A stretch of DNA of 64,000 bases from Agrypnia vestita (taxonomy: Eukaryota; Arthropoda; Insecta; Trichoptera; Phryganeidae), in assembly GCA_016648135.1 (NCBI GenBank), contig JADDOH010002065.1, positions 124,001-188,000 on the forward strand, given 5' to 3'. A program made the translations under genes and the position numbers. The first letter of the stretch is position 1. Each line of letters begins with the position of its first letter. Below the pieces are notes generated by a model that had not been told where the DNA came from, ran no database searches, and saw only the letters and a list, made by a program, of their open reading frames with translations. Shown in pieces: positions 34,801 through 45,094 of the stretch.

Positions 34801-35033
34801 TTGTGAAAATGATATATCTATTACGTATTTCATTTTCAAAAAGCTTTTAACATTTTTTTAACTACATAAACTGTTCATTCTTGGGTGCCCTAGCGGCAGT
34901 TACACGAAATAATTTGTGCCTACCGTACCAGAAAAAGTGGATTGCTCTAAATGGATGATATGTTAATCAATTGATAAATGAGACTTACAGATTATTTGTA
35001 CAAAAATAAAAATATATTGACGGAAAAGTACTA

Positions 35034-35160
35034 GGCTGATCTGGTGTAATTGGTAGCGTACCTGCCCGGAATGCTAGATGAATAGAATGTGTAGCAGCCA
35101 AAATATTTTTTTGTTGATTTTATTTTTCTGCGTGTCTATTTAATAGATTAATTAATATAC
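35034..35160 (+). mobile_element. tRNA-derived SINE-like unit
   Basis: GGCTGATCTGGTGTAATTGG begins a tRNA-like head with an A-box-like TGGTGTAATTGGTAGCG. It ends GTAGCAGCCA, so GGCTG and CAGCC can pair as an acceptor stem, and the 3' side ends in CA. The tail AAATATTTTTTTGTTGATTT and CTGCGTGTCT is shared with the other copies. The T arm is decayed. Together with 34615-34800 it faces outward. Confidence 0.6.
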
Positions 35161-35164
35161 TTGG

Positions 35165-36390
35165 TTTTATCATAAACCACGATTCAGAACTAAAAAAAAT
35201 GTAAGTAAAAGTAGAAATAAAATAAGTAATATTAAGAATTTTTCTTCTCTCATGAAGCCATAATTTGACTTGTTTTGCAAATTATACAAAACTATGGTTT
35301 TACAACATTTCAGGTTTGTATTAAGGCCGTTGTATGTTTACGGTGCTAGAAACAGGAATCTAGAAACAGGGTGCTTGAAGCAGAAATAGGAATCATGTTA
35401 TATTTATATTTTATTAAAAAGTTGTATTTATTTTTGGAATGATAATAATTTTATCGAGACATATTCACTCATAGAATTTTAAATGGATTTTGGTCAAAAT
35501 ACTACATATTGTAGAAGATTTCATTACGTATTTTCGAAAAAATATCAACGCCCAATCTTCGACCATGATGACAACAAAATTTCCCTCAGTTAAAACGGTT
35601 ATTCAAATAAATGTGTGGATATGAATATACTGTCTGTCGGGAAAGTGCTGTTTTTTTTAATATACGCAAGTGTATGCAAGTATGTACACTGTACACGCAT
35701 CAACTTGTAGATAGACCTCGTGGGGGGTCTTATTATCTTGTCAACCTGTCGTATAATTTATAACGGATTAATAGGATACTGTCGATAAGTTGCGTGTGAT
35801 ATTAATAGATATGTATAGTGATTAAGATGTCAACGGATAAATTGCATTTAAGACGCTATGCGTTTTATGAATCCCAATGAGGCAACAATGTATCGGTTGT
35901 ATGTTAAAATTGAGTGTTTAGGAGAGATGCTGTAAGAGTTTACACCAGTCAAAGACAATTTACCAAAATCTTTTCCGGAGATTAGCTTAGGCCTTAGAAA
36001 AAGATTCTCGATCTGGGTGACCGATATAAGGTCCTATTTTTGGGTCCATACTGGAGAATAATCCACATCTGATAACACCCGTCATTCGTCATTCATTAAA
36101 TATTTAAAAAAAATATAATCATATAAAAGTTTTTTCTAAAATACGACAAAATTTTTACAACTCGTAGTCAGATATCGATGAAAATTTTCAAAAAAAAATT
36201 ACCCTGTAAACATCTCGGATAACATTGTAAGCCAGCTTGAAACGCAATCCTATAAAAATGACTACAATTAAAAAAAATTAAAAATTATACTGGATATGGA
36301 TTGATTCATTGATTCGTTTCATGCGCAGATGAATTTAGCCTGATGAGCTAATTAGGCCGTGTACCGGCATTAATATATTAATCAAAATTT
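35165..36390. other. No recognisable gene
   Basis: AT-rich spacer. CCTGATGAGCTAATTAGG at 36338-36355 looks superficially like a hammerhead core but lacks GAAA. Confidence 0.5.
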
Positions 36391-36391
36391 T

Positions 36392-36615
36392 AGAATATTT
36401 GGAGTATGTCCAAATTTTTCAAGAACACAATACTGGATTTTATTCCCAGGAGGACATCATTAATATATATAATATATATATATTAAAAATGTCTCACAGA
36501 GACGAAGCTATATTTTTGTATGGGAAAGTAGGTATGGAATTCTTTTGGGTGTTCATAGGGCTTACGACTTAACGTAAGGCTGGCTTAATTGATCACTTTA
36601 CACAATGCAACGTTG
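36392..36615 (+). repeat. Two-block dispersed repeat (partner at 12834-13190)
   Basis: Contains TAGAATATTTGGAGTATG and, from 36487, GTCTCACAGAGACGAAGC, GGGCTTACGACTTA and TTGATCACTTTACA. It is separated by an AT-alternating stretch (36460-36482). See 12834-13190 for the relative inversion. Confidence 0.65.
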
Positions 36616-36734
36616 TACACATTTTAACCATTACTACTTTTTAGCTATCTTAGAAAAAGATTACTTCAAATACTATGTTATGTTACCGGAGCGGCGTTAT
36701 GTAAATCAACAACATGTATAAAACCTGGCATGAC

Positions 36735-36835
36735 CAAATAGAACAAGAGATAAAGTGTATTTGATTTATCAGGGTAGCAATATGTAGCATTCTAACTTCC
36801 TTGCCTAAGGGTACAAGGCATGATGATAAATTAAA
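36735..36835 (+). pseudogene. RTE-like scrap
   Basis: KTWHDQIEQEI is readable near 36719-36755, followed by CTTCCTTGCCTAAGGGTAC and GGCATGATGATAAATT, matching the family's 3' end order. Confidence 0.5.
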
Positions 36836-36839
36836 ATCG

Positions 36840-37700
36840 ACCATGCGGGACCCGCATTTCTACTCCAGTTGTTTTCTGCAAAAATAATTAATCTATTGAC
36901 AAGATACAAATATGATTGAGAATGGGTAGAAAGGACATTTCACTTTTTGAGTTTCTGAAATTGTCACGAAATACTTAGGATTTTATTTTATCCAAGCTAA
37001 TGCAGTCAGTCAGTGTTATTCAGTGAGATTTATGTCAATTTGTGTATAAACCTTAACATACAGATATATGTCGTCGGTAACTTTTTTATAGAACTGTTCA
37101 AGTTCTACAACTTTAATTAAAAAAGTATTTAAATCGCTCTTACTGTTAAGGCAGCGTTCGTAAAAACGCGTCACTCGACCATTTTTTCGTCGATTTTAGT
37201 TGTAAACAATGACTGATGCATGCGAATAAATTAGTATTAATTAAAGAGACTGAATTAGACAAAAAATTAACAAAACTTATGTGTGTATAGACCGCTTATG
37301 GGATCTCCTTGGTAAAATATTTTTTTCTACAAAAGTCAACCTGGTTCACGTATCTAAATAAGCCTTCAATTATTACAAAGCGTGCCTTACTTTACGTACA
37401 AAAGCGAATGACACACCTATCTTATTAATTCAATTCAGGGCTGTCTAATTTATTATCGGCAATAAAGGATTATTGCGATTTTTTCAAAGTTTTCAATTTC
37501 AGATTCAATTTCAATTTCAGATATGAAAATTAATAATTCTGTAAGGTTTTGTAAAACCTACTCAGAATGCAACCAACATATGCGATTGTTAAACGATTTT
37601 TCAATTATAATGCACTGTACCTACGTTTTAATAATGATTGAGGTTATGCTTGTTAAATCAGTCGTTAATACTTTCACGATGCGCATACAAAAAGGGTAAG
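36840..37700. other. No recognisable gene
   Basis: AT-rich interval with no motif or repeat that I can support. Confidence 0.5.
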
Positions 37701-37703
37701 AAT

Positions 37704-38367
37704 CAGGGCCGGATTGAAAGATTGCGGGACAGCGCACGTGAGGGTGAAAAGGTGAAGGGCGCCAGAATATTTTAAAGTAAAAAAGTACTTATTTATTTTA
37801 GAAAAAAAATGCTATGAATGGATGTGCTCATAACACAACAAAGATAGGAAGAAGTAAAACCGCACCGTCCAGAGACAATCGATTGAATCGATGGACAAAT
37901 GCAATAATTAAGCAGGCGAAGGTCTGCTTAAAACCCGCAAGACTGACAAAATCATCAAATACTGTATCACGGAATAATAATAGATAGAGAAAATTAGGAA
38001 ACACATGAAGAAACCAATGGATACAGAAAGGCTGGTGATGATGGTATAGGGCAGTGATGGCCAACCTTTGACACGCGTGTCAGAGATGATACGTCACAAC
38101 GTTTCGGATGACAAGCCAGCCTCCAACAATACTCGAGTTACCACAGAAGCGTGATCTTAGCCCATACCTCGTACGCATATATAAGCATATATGAACTTTG
38201 ACAAAAAACCTGCCCCAGTGCACAAGTAAAAATACGCACTCCGCCGCGCCAACAGTAGAACTCAAGATCACGCGTGGTATTATACGTCAGAAGAGTTAGG
38301 TTAGGTTCGCCATCACGTATACAGGCTCAGGTTAGGTTGCAGCAGCACTTGCCTCAGGCCGGCCCTG
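37704..38367. mobile_element. hAT-like element, diverged
   Basis: Left end CAGGGCCGGATTGA at 37704 and right end CAGGCCGGCCCTG finishing at 38367 are complementary over the first nine bases (CAGGGCCGG). The flanking octamers GTAAGAAT and ACAAGACA share only four central bases, so the duplication is eroded or the ends do not belong together. The interior open frame (minus 37828-38064) is unrecognised. A second element sits inside. Confidence 0.45.
38052..38316. mobile_element. Short hAT-like element nested in the previous one
   Basis: CAGTGATGGCCAACCT at 38052 pairs with AGGTTCGCCATCAC ending at 38316 (the last two bases are changed). The flanks are GTATAGGG and GTATACAG, matching at six of eight positions, consistent with an old 8-bp duplication. 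It has no coding content. Confidence 0.55.
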
Positions 38368-38399
38368 ACAAGACAGAATAAAAAAACCCTACGAAGAAA

Positions 38400-38950
38400 A
38401 TCTCTGGACAAGAAACGAGACACCGAAGCGCAGAATCTAACAAGGTGACACGACTACAGATTGACAGCCCATACGAAACGTCAAACCCGACTAGACGTCA
38501 ATTTATACAGAGACGTTTTATGAGCGTGGCATACAAAACCATAAAAGAATCTCAAAGCTCCATCGGGCCAGCGAGCGCTCGCCGGTTCTTGCACCATTTT
38601 AGGAAGAGGTTCACGATAATCGGCATTCCGAGGGTCTTTGTTATTGGCGGCGCGAGGAGTCAGGGAACCGGTAACCTGACGATGGCTGGAACCGGTCGGG
38701 GAAGTGCAGCGCCCGGTGGCGACGCTCCTCTATGATTTATGGTATCGGATTGCCCGCGGGTCTCGGGTGTCTGGCGATGTGCAATTACCGCTGACGATGG
38801 GGGGACGCGGCCACTGCGGAAGTCGGAGACAACGCGGCGGACCCTCGTGGCGTGCTATATCAAGTTCAAGAACAACAAGAACTCCGCCAGGAATACGGTC
38901 ACCTTCGACCATTGCAAACCGTCACGAGAATTTCAATGATGATCATAATT
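38400..38950. other. GC-rich unidentified segment
   Basis: 38560-38930 is the most GC-rich part of the window, with several overlapping short open frames on both strands (up to 99 codons). None has a motif I recognise. A frame reading CYIKFKNNKNSARNTVTF near 38850-38905 looks protein-like but cannot be assigned. Confidence 0.35.
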
Positions 38951-38980
38951 TATAGATATATTCAAGAACACATTCATATT

Positions 38981-39323
38981 TGTGAAGTTGTAATTTTTCA
39001 GAACAAAGTTCTGCGAGATATTTTTAAAACCAAATTAATTAATCAATTAGAAAGACATACAGAAAATCTAATTCACGAAAAAATATTTTGGCTACTACCG
39101 GGATTCGAACCCGGGCCACCTCCTTTCCGGGGCCGGTGCTCTGACCACTAAGCTAAAGTAGCCCTCTATGTTTCCGTGAATTTATCGACCTTATATGTAA
39201 TTCTCATTTTTATTAATTGATTAATTTTTATTTTTGTCCATAGAACAATCCACTTTTTGATATTTTTCCGTGAATTAGATTTTTCTGTATGTCTTTCTAA
39301 TTGATTAATTAATTTCGTTTTAA
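38981..39323. mobile_element. Inverted pair of tRNA-SINE tails with tRNA-like centre
   Basis: The left arm (39024-39089, AATTAATCAATTAGAAAGAC and ATTCACGAAAAAATATT) and right arm (39258-39323) are near-perfect reverse complements of about 66 bp. The segment between contains a minus-strand tRNA-like head (39090-39163). The region 38981-39024 (TTTTTCAGAACAAAGTTCTG) also precedes the copy at 47558. The right arm has only the tail. Confidence 0.75.
39090..39163 (-). tRNA. tRNA-like sequence, probably a SINE head
   Basis: The minus strand starts GGCTACTTTAGCTTAGTGG and ends CGGTAGTAGCC followed by A. The first and last seven bases pair (GGCTACT/AGTAGCC). A D-arm TAGCTTAGTGGTCAGAGC and a T-arm CCGGGTTCGAATCCCGG with a perfect B box are present. 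The anticodon arm does not fold normally, and the sequence is embedded in a repeat tail, so this is a tRNA-derived SINE head rather than a functional tRNA gene. Confidence 0.6.
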
Positions 39324-39364
39324 TATAATTTATAGAAATTAACTTTGTATACACTACTTTTTTA

Positions 39365-39785
39365 TTGAAAAAAAAATTCAACATGTTTCAAAGCCAATGG
39401 CTTCTTCATCAGGATAACAAATGTACAAAATTAAATTTAAAAATCTAATTATAGATAATCAAAATATTAAAAAGTTATATATATGGAAAATGAATAATAA
39501 TAAAGTACTTACCTAACATGAAAATAAATTCAAAAGATAACTATTTGTAAAAATGACCAGCTTATTTATAATATCCAATTTACTATTAATACTTTTTCTT
39601 ATTTCCAAAATTTCTAATTTATCAAACTGTGATTCTGTATAATTTGTTTGTAAAATTTGTAAACTCTTATTAATAACAAAAGAATGATCCATAGCCAAAA
39701 GACGGTTAGAAAATTCAGAATAATTGTTACTATTTAAACACCTTAAATGTTCCTTAACTGATAATCTGTTGCAGGTACGTGGATG
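39365..39785 (-). pseudogene. Penelope-like GIY-YIG remnant with intact hammerhead core
   Basis: The minus strand reads RLSVKEHLRCLNSNNYSEF, SNRLLAMDHSF, LQILQTNYTESQFDKLEI and LEIRKSINSK, following the PLE pattern VKEHLRCL...FSNHLL..DH.F. The start at about 39785 is a truncation inside the GIY-YIG domain. A 61-codon frame from this survives at 39513-39698. It ends in an AT-rich 3' region and the hammerhead motif at 39377-39415. Confidence 0.75.
39377..39415 (-). ncRNA. Hammerhead-type motif, core intact, weak stem I
   Basis: Minus strand: CTGATGA (complement of 39406-39412), AG, stem II AAGCC-ATT-GGCTT, GAAA (39386-39389), stem III CATG (39382-39385), UU, then GAA. All core bases are present. 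Stem I would have only about two pairs in this register. Confidence 0.65.
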
Positions 39786-39789
39786 ACTT

Positions 39790-40660
39790 TTTCAGTCAAA
39801 TGACTTATAACAACTATGTGCTCAGTTCGGTTTGGTCGTGTCACGATGAAAGGCCCACGCGAAAAATGATCCGCGTAACAAAAGATCCACGCGACACTAG
39901 ATCAACGACAAAATGACAGTAAATAAATTTTCTAAATGTTTTTTTTTATGAAAGATTTTAAAGTTAATCAATTAAAGCTCTTTTAAAAATTCTTAAAAAC
40001 AAACCCGATCAAATTGATAGGCAAAAATATTGCACCTAACCTTTCACGAATTATAATAAAAAACACATATTTGGTAAGTTGGGTTAGGTTAGGTTAAGCT
40101 AGTCAAAGATATAGTATGTACCATCAGCACAGTTATATATAAGATCCTGACATTGTTTAAAAATGTATTTTTTTATTTTTTTTAATGTTATTTTTTTTTA
40201 TTGTTCGAATAATATTTTTTCTTCTGTATGAAGGCTTGAACTTTGTAGTGATATTATATCTATATAGATATAAATTATCGGCAGATCGTTAATGAATCTG
40301 ATGCACCGTATACATTTATACATTTTTTATTGATTTAAAAAAGTATGAACTTACGTCGACCGATTTCGTTGCCACCGTAACTTCGTCATGGATGTGCACT
40401 AACTGATCTATAAAATTAAATATGCAAAGATTGTCGAGCGGCCGCGTGACCTCAGTCGTGATAACAAAAAAGAAGGAACGTCCGGTGAAGTTGTAATCAT
40501 ATTGGACGAGAAGAAGAAGAGGAGATGTAAAAACCTGGAATAGAATAGAAATCGATGTAGAACATCGTCATTTTCTAAACAGCAAAAAAATATCAGAATT
40601 TGCGAACCAAAACATATATTAATCATTATTTTTATTCGTGTACTATTAAACTTCTCCATC
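39790..40660. other. No recognisable gene
   Basis: AT-rich spacer; GGTTAGGTTAGGTTA at 40082-40096 is a three-unit TTAGG-type run. A reverse 83-codon frame (40408-40659) is unrecognised. Confidence 0.45.
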
Positions 40661-40664
40661 CTGT

Positions 40665-40895
40665 CGCGCGTAAGAGTAATACAATAATAATAATTTAGCT
40701 GTCTGTCTGTCCGTCCATGTAACGTCGTAACTTCTTTATAGTAAATTAATCTTTTTCCGAAAAAAAAATTCTTCTAATTTTTTTTAATGAAAATTTTTTT
40801 TACGATTTTTTTTAAATAAAATAAATAAATACTGTTTTCTTAGGAACTGACACAAAAGTACCGTCATTTTTGAAAGGTTACAGTTAGTAAAATGA
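40665..40895 (+). repeat. Dispersed repeat family with GTCCGTCC block (copy 2)
   Basis: CTGTCTGTCTGTCCGTCC, then GTCGTAACTTC, an A/T-rich centre, and AAAGTACCGTCATTTTTGAA with GGTTACAGTTAG, in the same order as 11745-12190 but shorter. Confidence 0.6.
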
Positions 40896-41404
40896 ATAAT
40901 CAAAAAGTTTTAAAATTAAAAGAAATTTAAGCTTTGGTATTAATTTACTACTATATTATTATTATTCGGTATTAACTCTTCTGCTCTTCTCTCAATATTC
41001 CCGTTAAAACCATCTTTACACTAGTAACTTAGGCTCATGTTGTCAGTAGTACCTAACCAATTAATTATTTATATTTGAATCGAATCAATTTAAAAATTCT
41101 ATATTTAAAAATAGTCAGTCTAATACTGTCGGTGAGAGATTCCGTTTCTCTCGAAACTTAGTAATGAAAAATATAAAAATATTATTAACTCACATAGAGG
41201 TAACAAGGTGAATGTTTTTCCTAATTAAAGTATATTTTTATCTTGGATTCGTATTGTAATATGGCGTAAAATTAATGATCCAAACTAACCGTATTAATTG
41301 TACATAAATCAAGTAACACGCGCGTTTCTTGCAAAAGGACGACATAAATTCATGGGCTATAGTTAGTAATACAAACGATTCACAAATTTCATTATTTATT
41401 TTTT

Positions 41405-41899
41405 TTCCCTGGTGTAATAAAGGGTCCTGATTACATAAATGATGTCAAATTCTAGCACAAGCAAGTTTAAACGCAGTTATTTTAAGTTTAAAAATGATAC
41501 ATTTTTGACACTTCACGCCGTAGATGCCCATATAAAATATTTGTTTGTGCTGTTTTATTCATAGAAATTGACAAATCACGTTTATTTTGTTTCATGTCAA
41601 CTATACGATCCTGCATTACGCCGGCGCGGCGCGGCGCCTTGCCATGCAATATAATGAATGCCCCGCATTAGCTGAGAAAAAATCATTGTGAATTTGAATT
41701 TGGAGATTATTGTTCCCAAGAGCTTATCTCCGTTTTTAACATATAATTGCCTTTTCCCTACCGGGTACGATAAGAAAGGATAATTTTCTATGGTTGCTTG
41801 TGACAAAAATGTTTCGTTTTAAAATAACTGCTTTTGAACTTGCTAGCGCCAAAATTTGACATCATTTATATAATCAGGACCCTTTATTACGCCAGGGAA
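41405..41899. mobile_element. 495-bp element with ~115-bp terminal inverted repeats
   Basis: The ends are TTCCCTGGTGTAATAAAGGG on the left and its complement (TTCCCTGGCGTAATAAAGGG) on the right. Similarity extends inward through TCCTGATTA, AATGATGTCAAATT, GCAAGTT and GCAGTTATTTTAA. Flanks are T runs on both sides, so the duplication cannot be resolved. The interior has a GC-rich core (GGCGCGGCGCGGCGCC at 41623-41638). No transposase. A non-autonomous DNA transposon of uncertain superfamily. Confidence 0.8.
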
Positions 41900-41904
41900 T
41901 TTTT

Positions 41905-42915
41905 TTTTTGTATGAAATTTGTGTTTCGTTTGTGTTACTATTTTATTCCAATACACGTAAAGCGGAATATTTCGCTCGATAAATTTCGTATTTTCAGCGT
42001 GTGACGTCAGAGTTACCTCATATTCCGGTGTTGAGTTGGGCCAGATTTTCCTCGTGAGTCAGTGAGCCCGTCGCCTGTCGCCGCAATGATGGAAGGTGTT
42101 GCGCCGCCGACGACCACCAGACGACCAACCGTGACTAATTGACACCAAGTCAGGTCAACTGGACCGGTCGGCGGAAGGTTGCGCAAGAACTCTTCTGACC
42201 AAGGGATTAATGGCCTCAACGCCTCAAATTGTGACCGACAAAGTGATCTTGATCTCATGAAGTAATTATACAATTAAGTGGACAGTGGATACTCTGTGAG
42301 TTGTAAGTGCACTCTTAAAATCCATTATACATAACTTCCCGGCATTCGATTGCCCGAAAATTATTACTTTTGTATTCAATTTGTATTTTTTATTTAAAAT
42401 TTAAACTATATTTGAAGAAAAACATTTTCTTGTGGGTAACCTAACGATATTTCATATCATGCCGTTTTTAGAAATCCTTTTGAAAATTCATACTATTTTT
42501 AATACAATATAGGTTTTTAGCTACTTTTTTAAACAGTAGTACCTACCTAATAAGGAATATCTTTTTTTTTATTTATACAGGGAAACATAGGTACAACACA
42601 GTTTAATATATAATGTGTCTGAACAGTTTTTTTTAAATACCATAAGTGAAATTTCCTGGGATTAAATAAATATATTTTATTTAATCTTAATTATTGAATT
42701 CTAAACATAATGTTGTGTAGGCTAATAAATGATTTCATTTAAACATATTGCATTCCATAATCTAGTCATTTAAAAAAATTATAATAAAATTTTTGCACTC
42801 CTGTTTTTTAAACTTCTTTATGTTTTCACTGTGTTTTGAATTGTTCTTGGATCTTATCTAAGATTTTAAAACCTTTGTACATCAGACAATTATGTGAGGT
42901 GTTTTTCTTTTTCTT
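41905..42915. other. No recognisable gene
   Basis: 42000-42270 is richer in CpG (open frame on minus 42013-42273, unrecognised). The remainder is AT-rich. Confidence 0.4.
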
Positions 42916-42920
42916 ATGCT

Positions 42921-42990
42921 GTCGCCTCCTCTTGGTTAAGACACTCGCCTAAAATCCAATGGTCGGTGGTTCGAGCCCTATTTTAGGACA
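42921..42990 (+). tRNA. tRNA-like sequence, probably SINE-derived
   Basis: GTCGCCTCCTCTTGGTTAAG contains an A-box-like TTGGTTAAGACACTCG, and GGTTCGAGCCC at 42968-42978 is a close match to a B box. An acceptor stem is not clear. Likely the internal promoter part of a SINE. Confidence 0.4.
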
Positions 42991-42994
42991 CCTG

Positions 42995-43695
42995 CAAGTT
43001 AGTTATATTTTCATAGACCGTGTTCGCATCTCTATTCTTTTTGATGATTTTACATGATTCTAAAATCGAGAAAAAATCTGCAGTTTTCTAATATACGAGC
43101 ATAAACTAGAAATTGGTTAAAAACGCGACGATATTCGAGAAACTTCTAAAAGTCCAGGATCTTACATATCACAAAGCTGCGAACATTGGCGACCAGCAAT
43201 AAGGTACCTAAATGCATGCGGAATATTCTCTATAGTGAATCGGTGAAACGGTGTAATAAAGTATTCCACAGACAAGTTGAAGATTCCCTAGTACGAATTA
43301 CGACATTGTGTTACAGGTACGTTTGTGTCCGGTGACAATTTTAACGTGATCCCTAAACGAAAAAATCCAAATGTGATAAAAAATTCATATCAAAAATACT
43401 AAGAGTCACCGGCATTGGGAGTTATTGTGACACTTTTTATAGTTATTGATATGGTATTGTGAGGGGTTCTTAACCCTTAACCGACACCCGAAGCAATGAT
43501 AAAAAAGCGATCAGAATGATTATCAAAGTAGAAAATTCTTTGTCAATACAAAATCTTACTTCAATTGGTAGTCAAATTCATACGATGGATAATTAGATAG
43601 TGCACTTTTGAATCTGATAATTGAATAAAATATTTTTAATTGTTTGAAAAATACTTTTTCTTCTGAATGAAGGTTTAAAATTTGTGGTGACATTA
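42995..43695. other. No recognisable gene
   Basis: AT-rich spacer between the tRNA-like sequence and the PLE palindrome; no motif. Confidence 0.5.
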
Positions 43696-43699
43696 TTAA

Positions 43700-43906
43700 A
43701 ATAAAATAAAAAACAAATCACTATGTTTTCACCACTTGAACAATGATCTCGTCTTCAGGGTTGTTTGTGTACCAAACAATCCTGTTTGTGACCAAACAAC
43801 AGGTACACAAACAATCTTGAAGAAGGGAACACTGTTTTCGAAACATGTAGATTTTAAATCTAATAAAATGGTGAAAACAAAGTGATTTGTGTTTTATTTT
43901 ATTTTA
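43700..43906. mobile_element. Palindrome of two Penelope-like ends
   Basis: Outer arms AAAATAAAATAAAA...AATCACTATGTTTTCACCA (43700-43737) and its complement (about 43868-43906) match closely. Inner blocks GTTTGTGTACC/GGTACACAAAC are also inverted. The right half carries a hammerhead-type motif. The left half has the CTGAAGA box but a deletion removed its GAAA region. Orientation is outward, as in the other pairs. Confidence 0.75.
43813..43853 (+). ncRNA. Hammerhead-type motif, first core base changed
   Basis: Stem I AATC (43813-43816), TTGAAGA where CTGANGA is expected, stem II GGGAAC-ACT-GTTTTC (two G-U pairs), GAAA (43840-43843), CATG, UA, stem I partner GATT (43850-43853). Stem I pairs over four bases. 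The C3 to T change probably disables it. Confidence 0.6.
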
Positions 43907-44184
43907 AAATATTTTTGGCATTTTTAATAAAACTACCTACGTCAAAATTCTAAAGATTCAACATTTGAGAAAAAATACTTATTTATAAATGATTAATGAC
44001 AAAACATGTTACAATTTATTGTAAGACAAAGGGAGAGTTGAATACTCCGACTATTATATTAATCCTATTTTCACTTTAAACGCTCAATATTTATAGCAAT
44101 AAGACATTATGTTACAAAAGCATTTAATTCTTAATTATAATAGTTAAAAAAAACTATAATTTCTTAAGAAAGCGTGCAAAGCAG

Positions 44185-44490
44185 ATCTAAACACAGCGAA
44201 TAGAATTAAAAACGTGTAGCTCAGATGGTTTGGGCATGTTGAGCGAATGAATGAAGAAATTAATAATGGTTGGAAAGATTTTTGACGCCAGTGTTGACGC
44301 CGCCAGAAAGAGAAGACGGCCGCGAAAGACGAGGCATGACCAGATTAATCATATGTTGGAAGATGGTCCTTTTAGGAACCTCAAAAATCGTCGAGGTTTA
44401 TAAATATAGATGAGGCGCGAGGAAAGTATAGCGCTCCATCCTCTCTGCCTACCCCAGTGGAAAAATTGTTTGATGGTAAGTTAATTAACT
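44185..44490 (+). pseudogene. RTE-like 3'-end remnant
   Basis: Pieces in shifting frames: NTANRIKNV, LRWFGHVERMNEE, VDAARKRRRPRKT, HDQINHMLEDGP, then a 3' end with CTCTGCCTACCCCAGTGG and TTTGATGGTAAGTTAATTA. All belong to the WHDQI family. Several frameshifts. Confidence 0.7.
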
Positions 44491-44494
44491 AATT

Positions 44495-45015
44495 TATTTT
44501 CTTACGATAACGTCTTACGGGTATTTTCTTTCACGGTATGGTATAGGTTAATAAATATCAATAAATGTGGATCAATATAACCAACCCTGCAGTTAAGGTG
44601 CTAAAAATTCCTGCGGCGCGATAAAGGCACCCGTTTTAGGGATGAATTCCCCAACGCGTCGGGGCACTGTACAAACGCGTCCAGCCCGAAATTTTAAGGT
44701 CAACATCACATTGCACGCTACTGCAAAACGAACCTTATGGTCACGTCGCGGTCCAGAGCAGTCATTTGAAAGAGTACGATTATTGAGTTAAGGGCACGGC
44801 ATCGTTCTGTCTTTCTCGCCATATCCCAGCCTGGGAATGCGAAGGTTAAAATTGACGGAATTCGATGTCCAACGATTGTCGGTGAGAGTAGTCGAATAAA
44901 TATTATTAAATTGGTCGCTCCAGAGTCCACGACCCGCAAGAAAAATTTCTTCTTGCGCAATCTGCAGTACCTACCCTTATTCTTTTATAATAAAATGTCA
45001 TAAATGATAACAATG
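44495..45015. other. Unidentified CpG-containing sequence
   Basis: 44580-44960 is less AT-rich and not visibly repetitive (AACGCGTCGGGGCACTG at 44653-44669). One minus-strand frame (44718-44960) has no recognisable motif. Possibly host noncoding DNA. Confidence 0.3.
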
Positions 45016-45020
45016 TATGA

Positions 45021-45092
45021 GCCAGTCTTGGCGGATCGGACCGAAGCGTCTGATTTTCCCTCTGGGGACGCCGGTTCGAATCCCCAGCCGAC
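45021..45092 (+). tRNA. tRNA-like sequence, probably SINE-derived
   Basis: GGTTCGAATCC at 45073-45083 is a perfect B box within a CTGGGGACGCCGGTTCGAATCCCCAG hairpin region, and an A-box-like TTGGCGGATCGGACCG precedes it. The acceptor ends do not pair well. It is followed by an AT-rich tail. More likely a SINE head than a gene. Confidence 0.45.
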
Positions 45093-45094
45093 AA

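Noticed and set aside
36338..36372. CCTGATGAGCTAATTAGG as a hammerhead core
   Set aside because: No GAAA box or stem III/UH follows; only the CTGATGA string matches.
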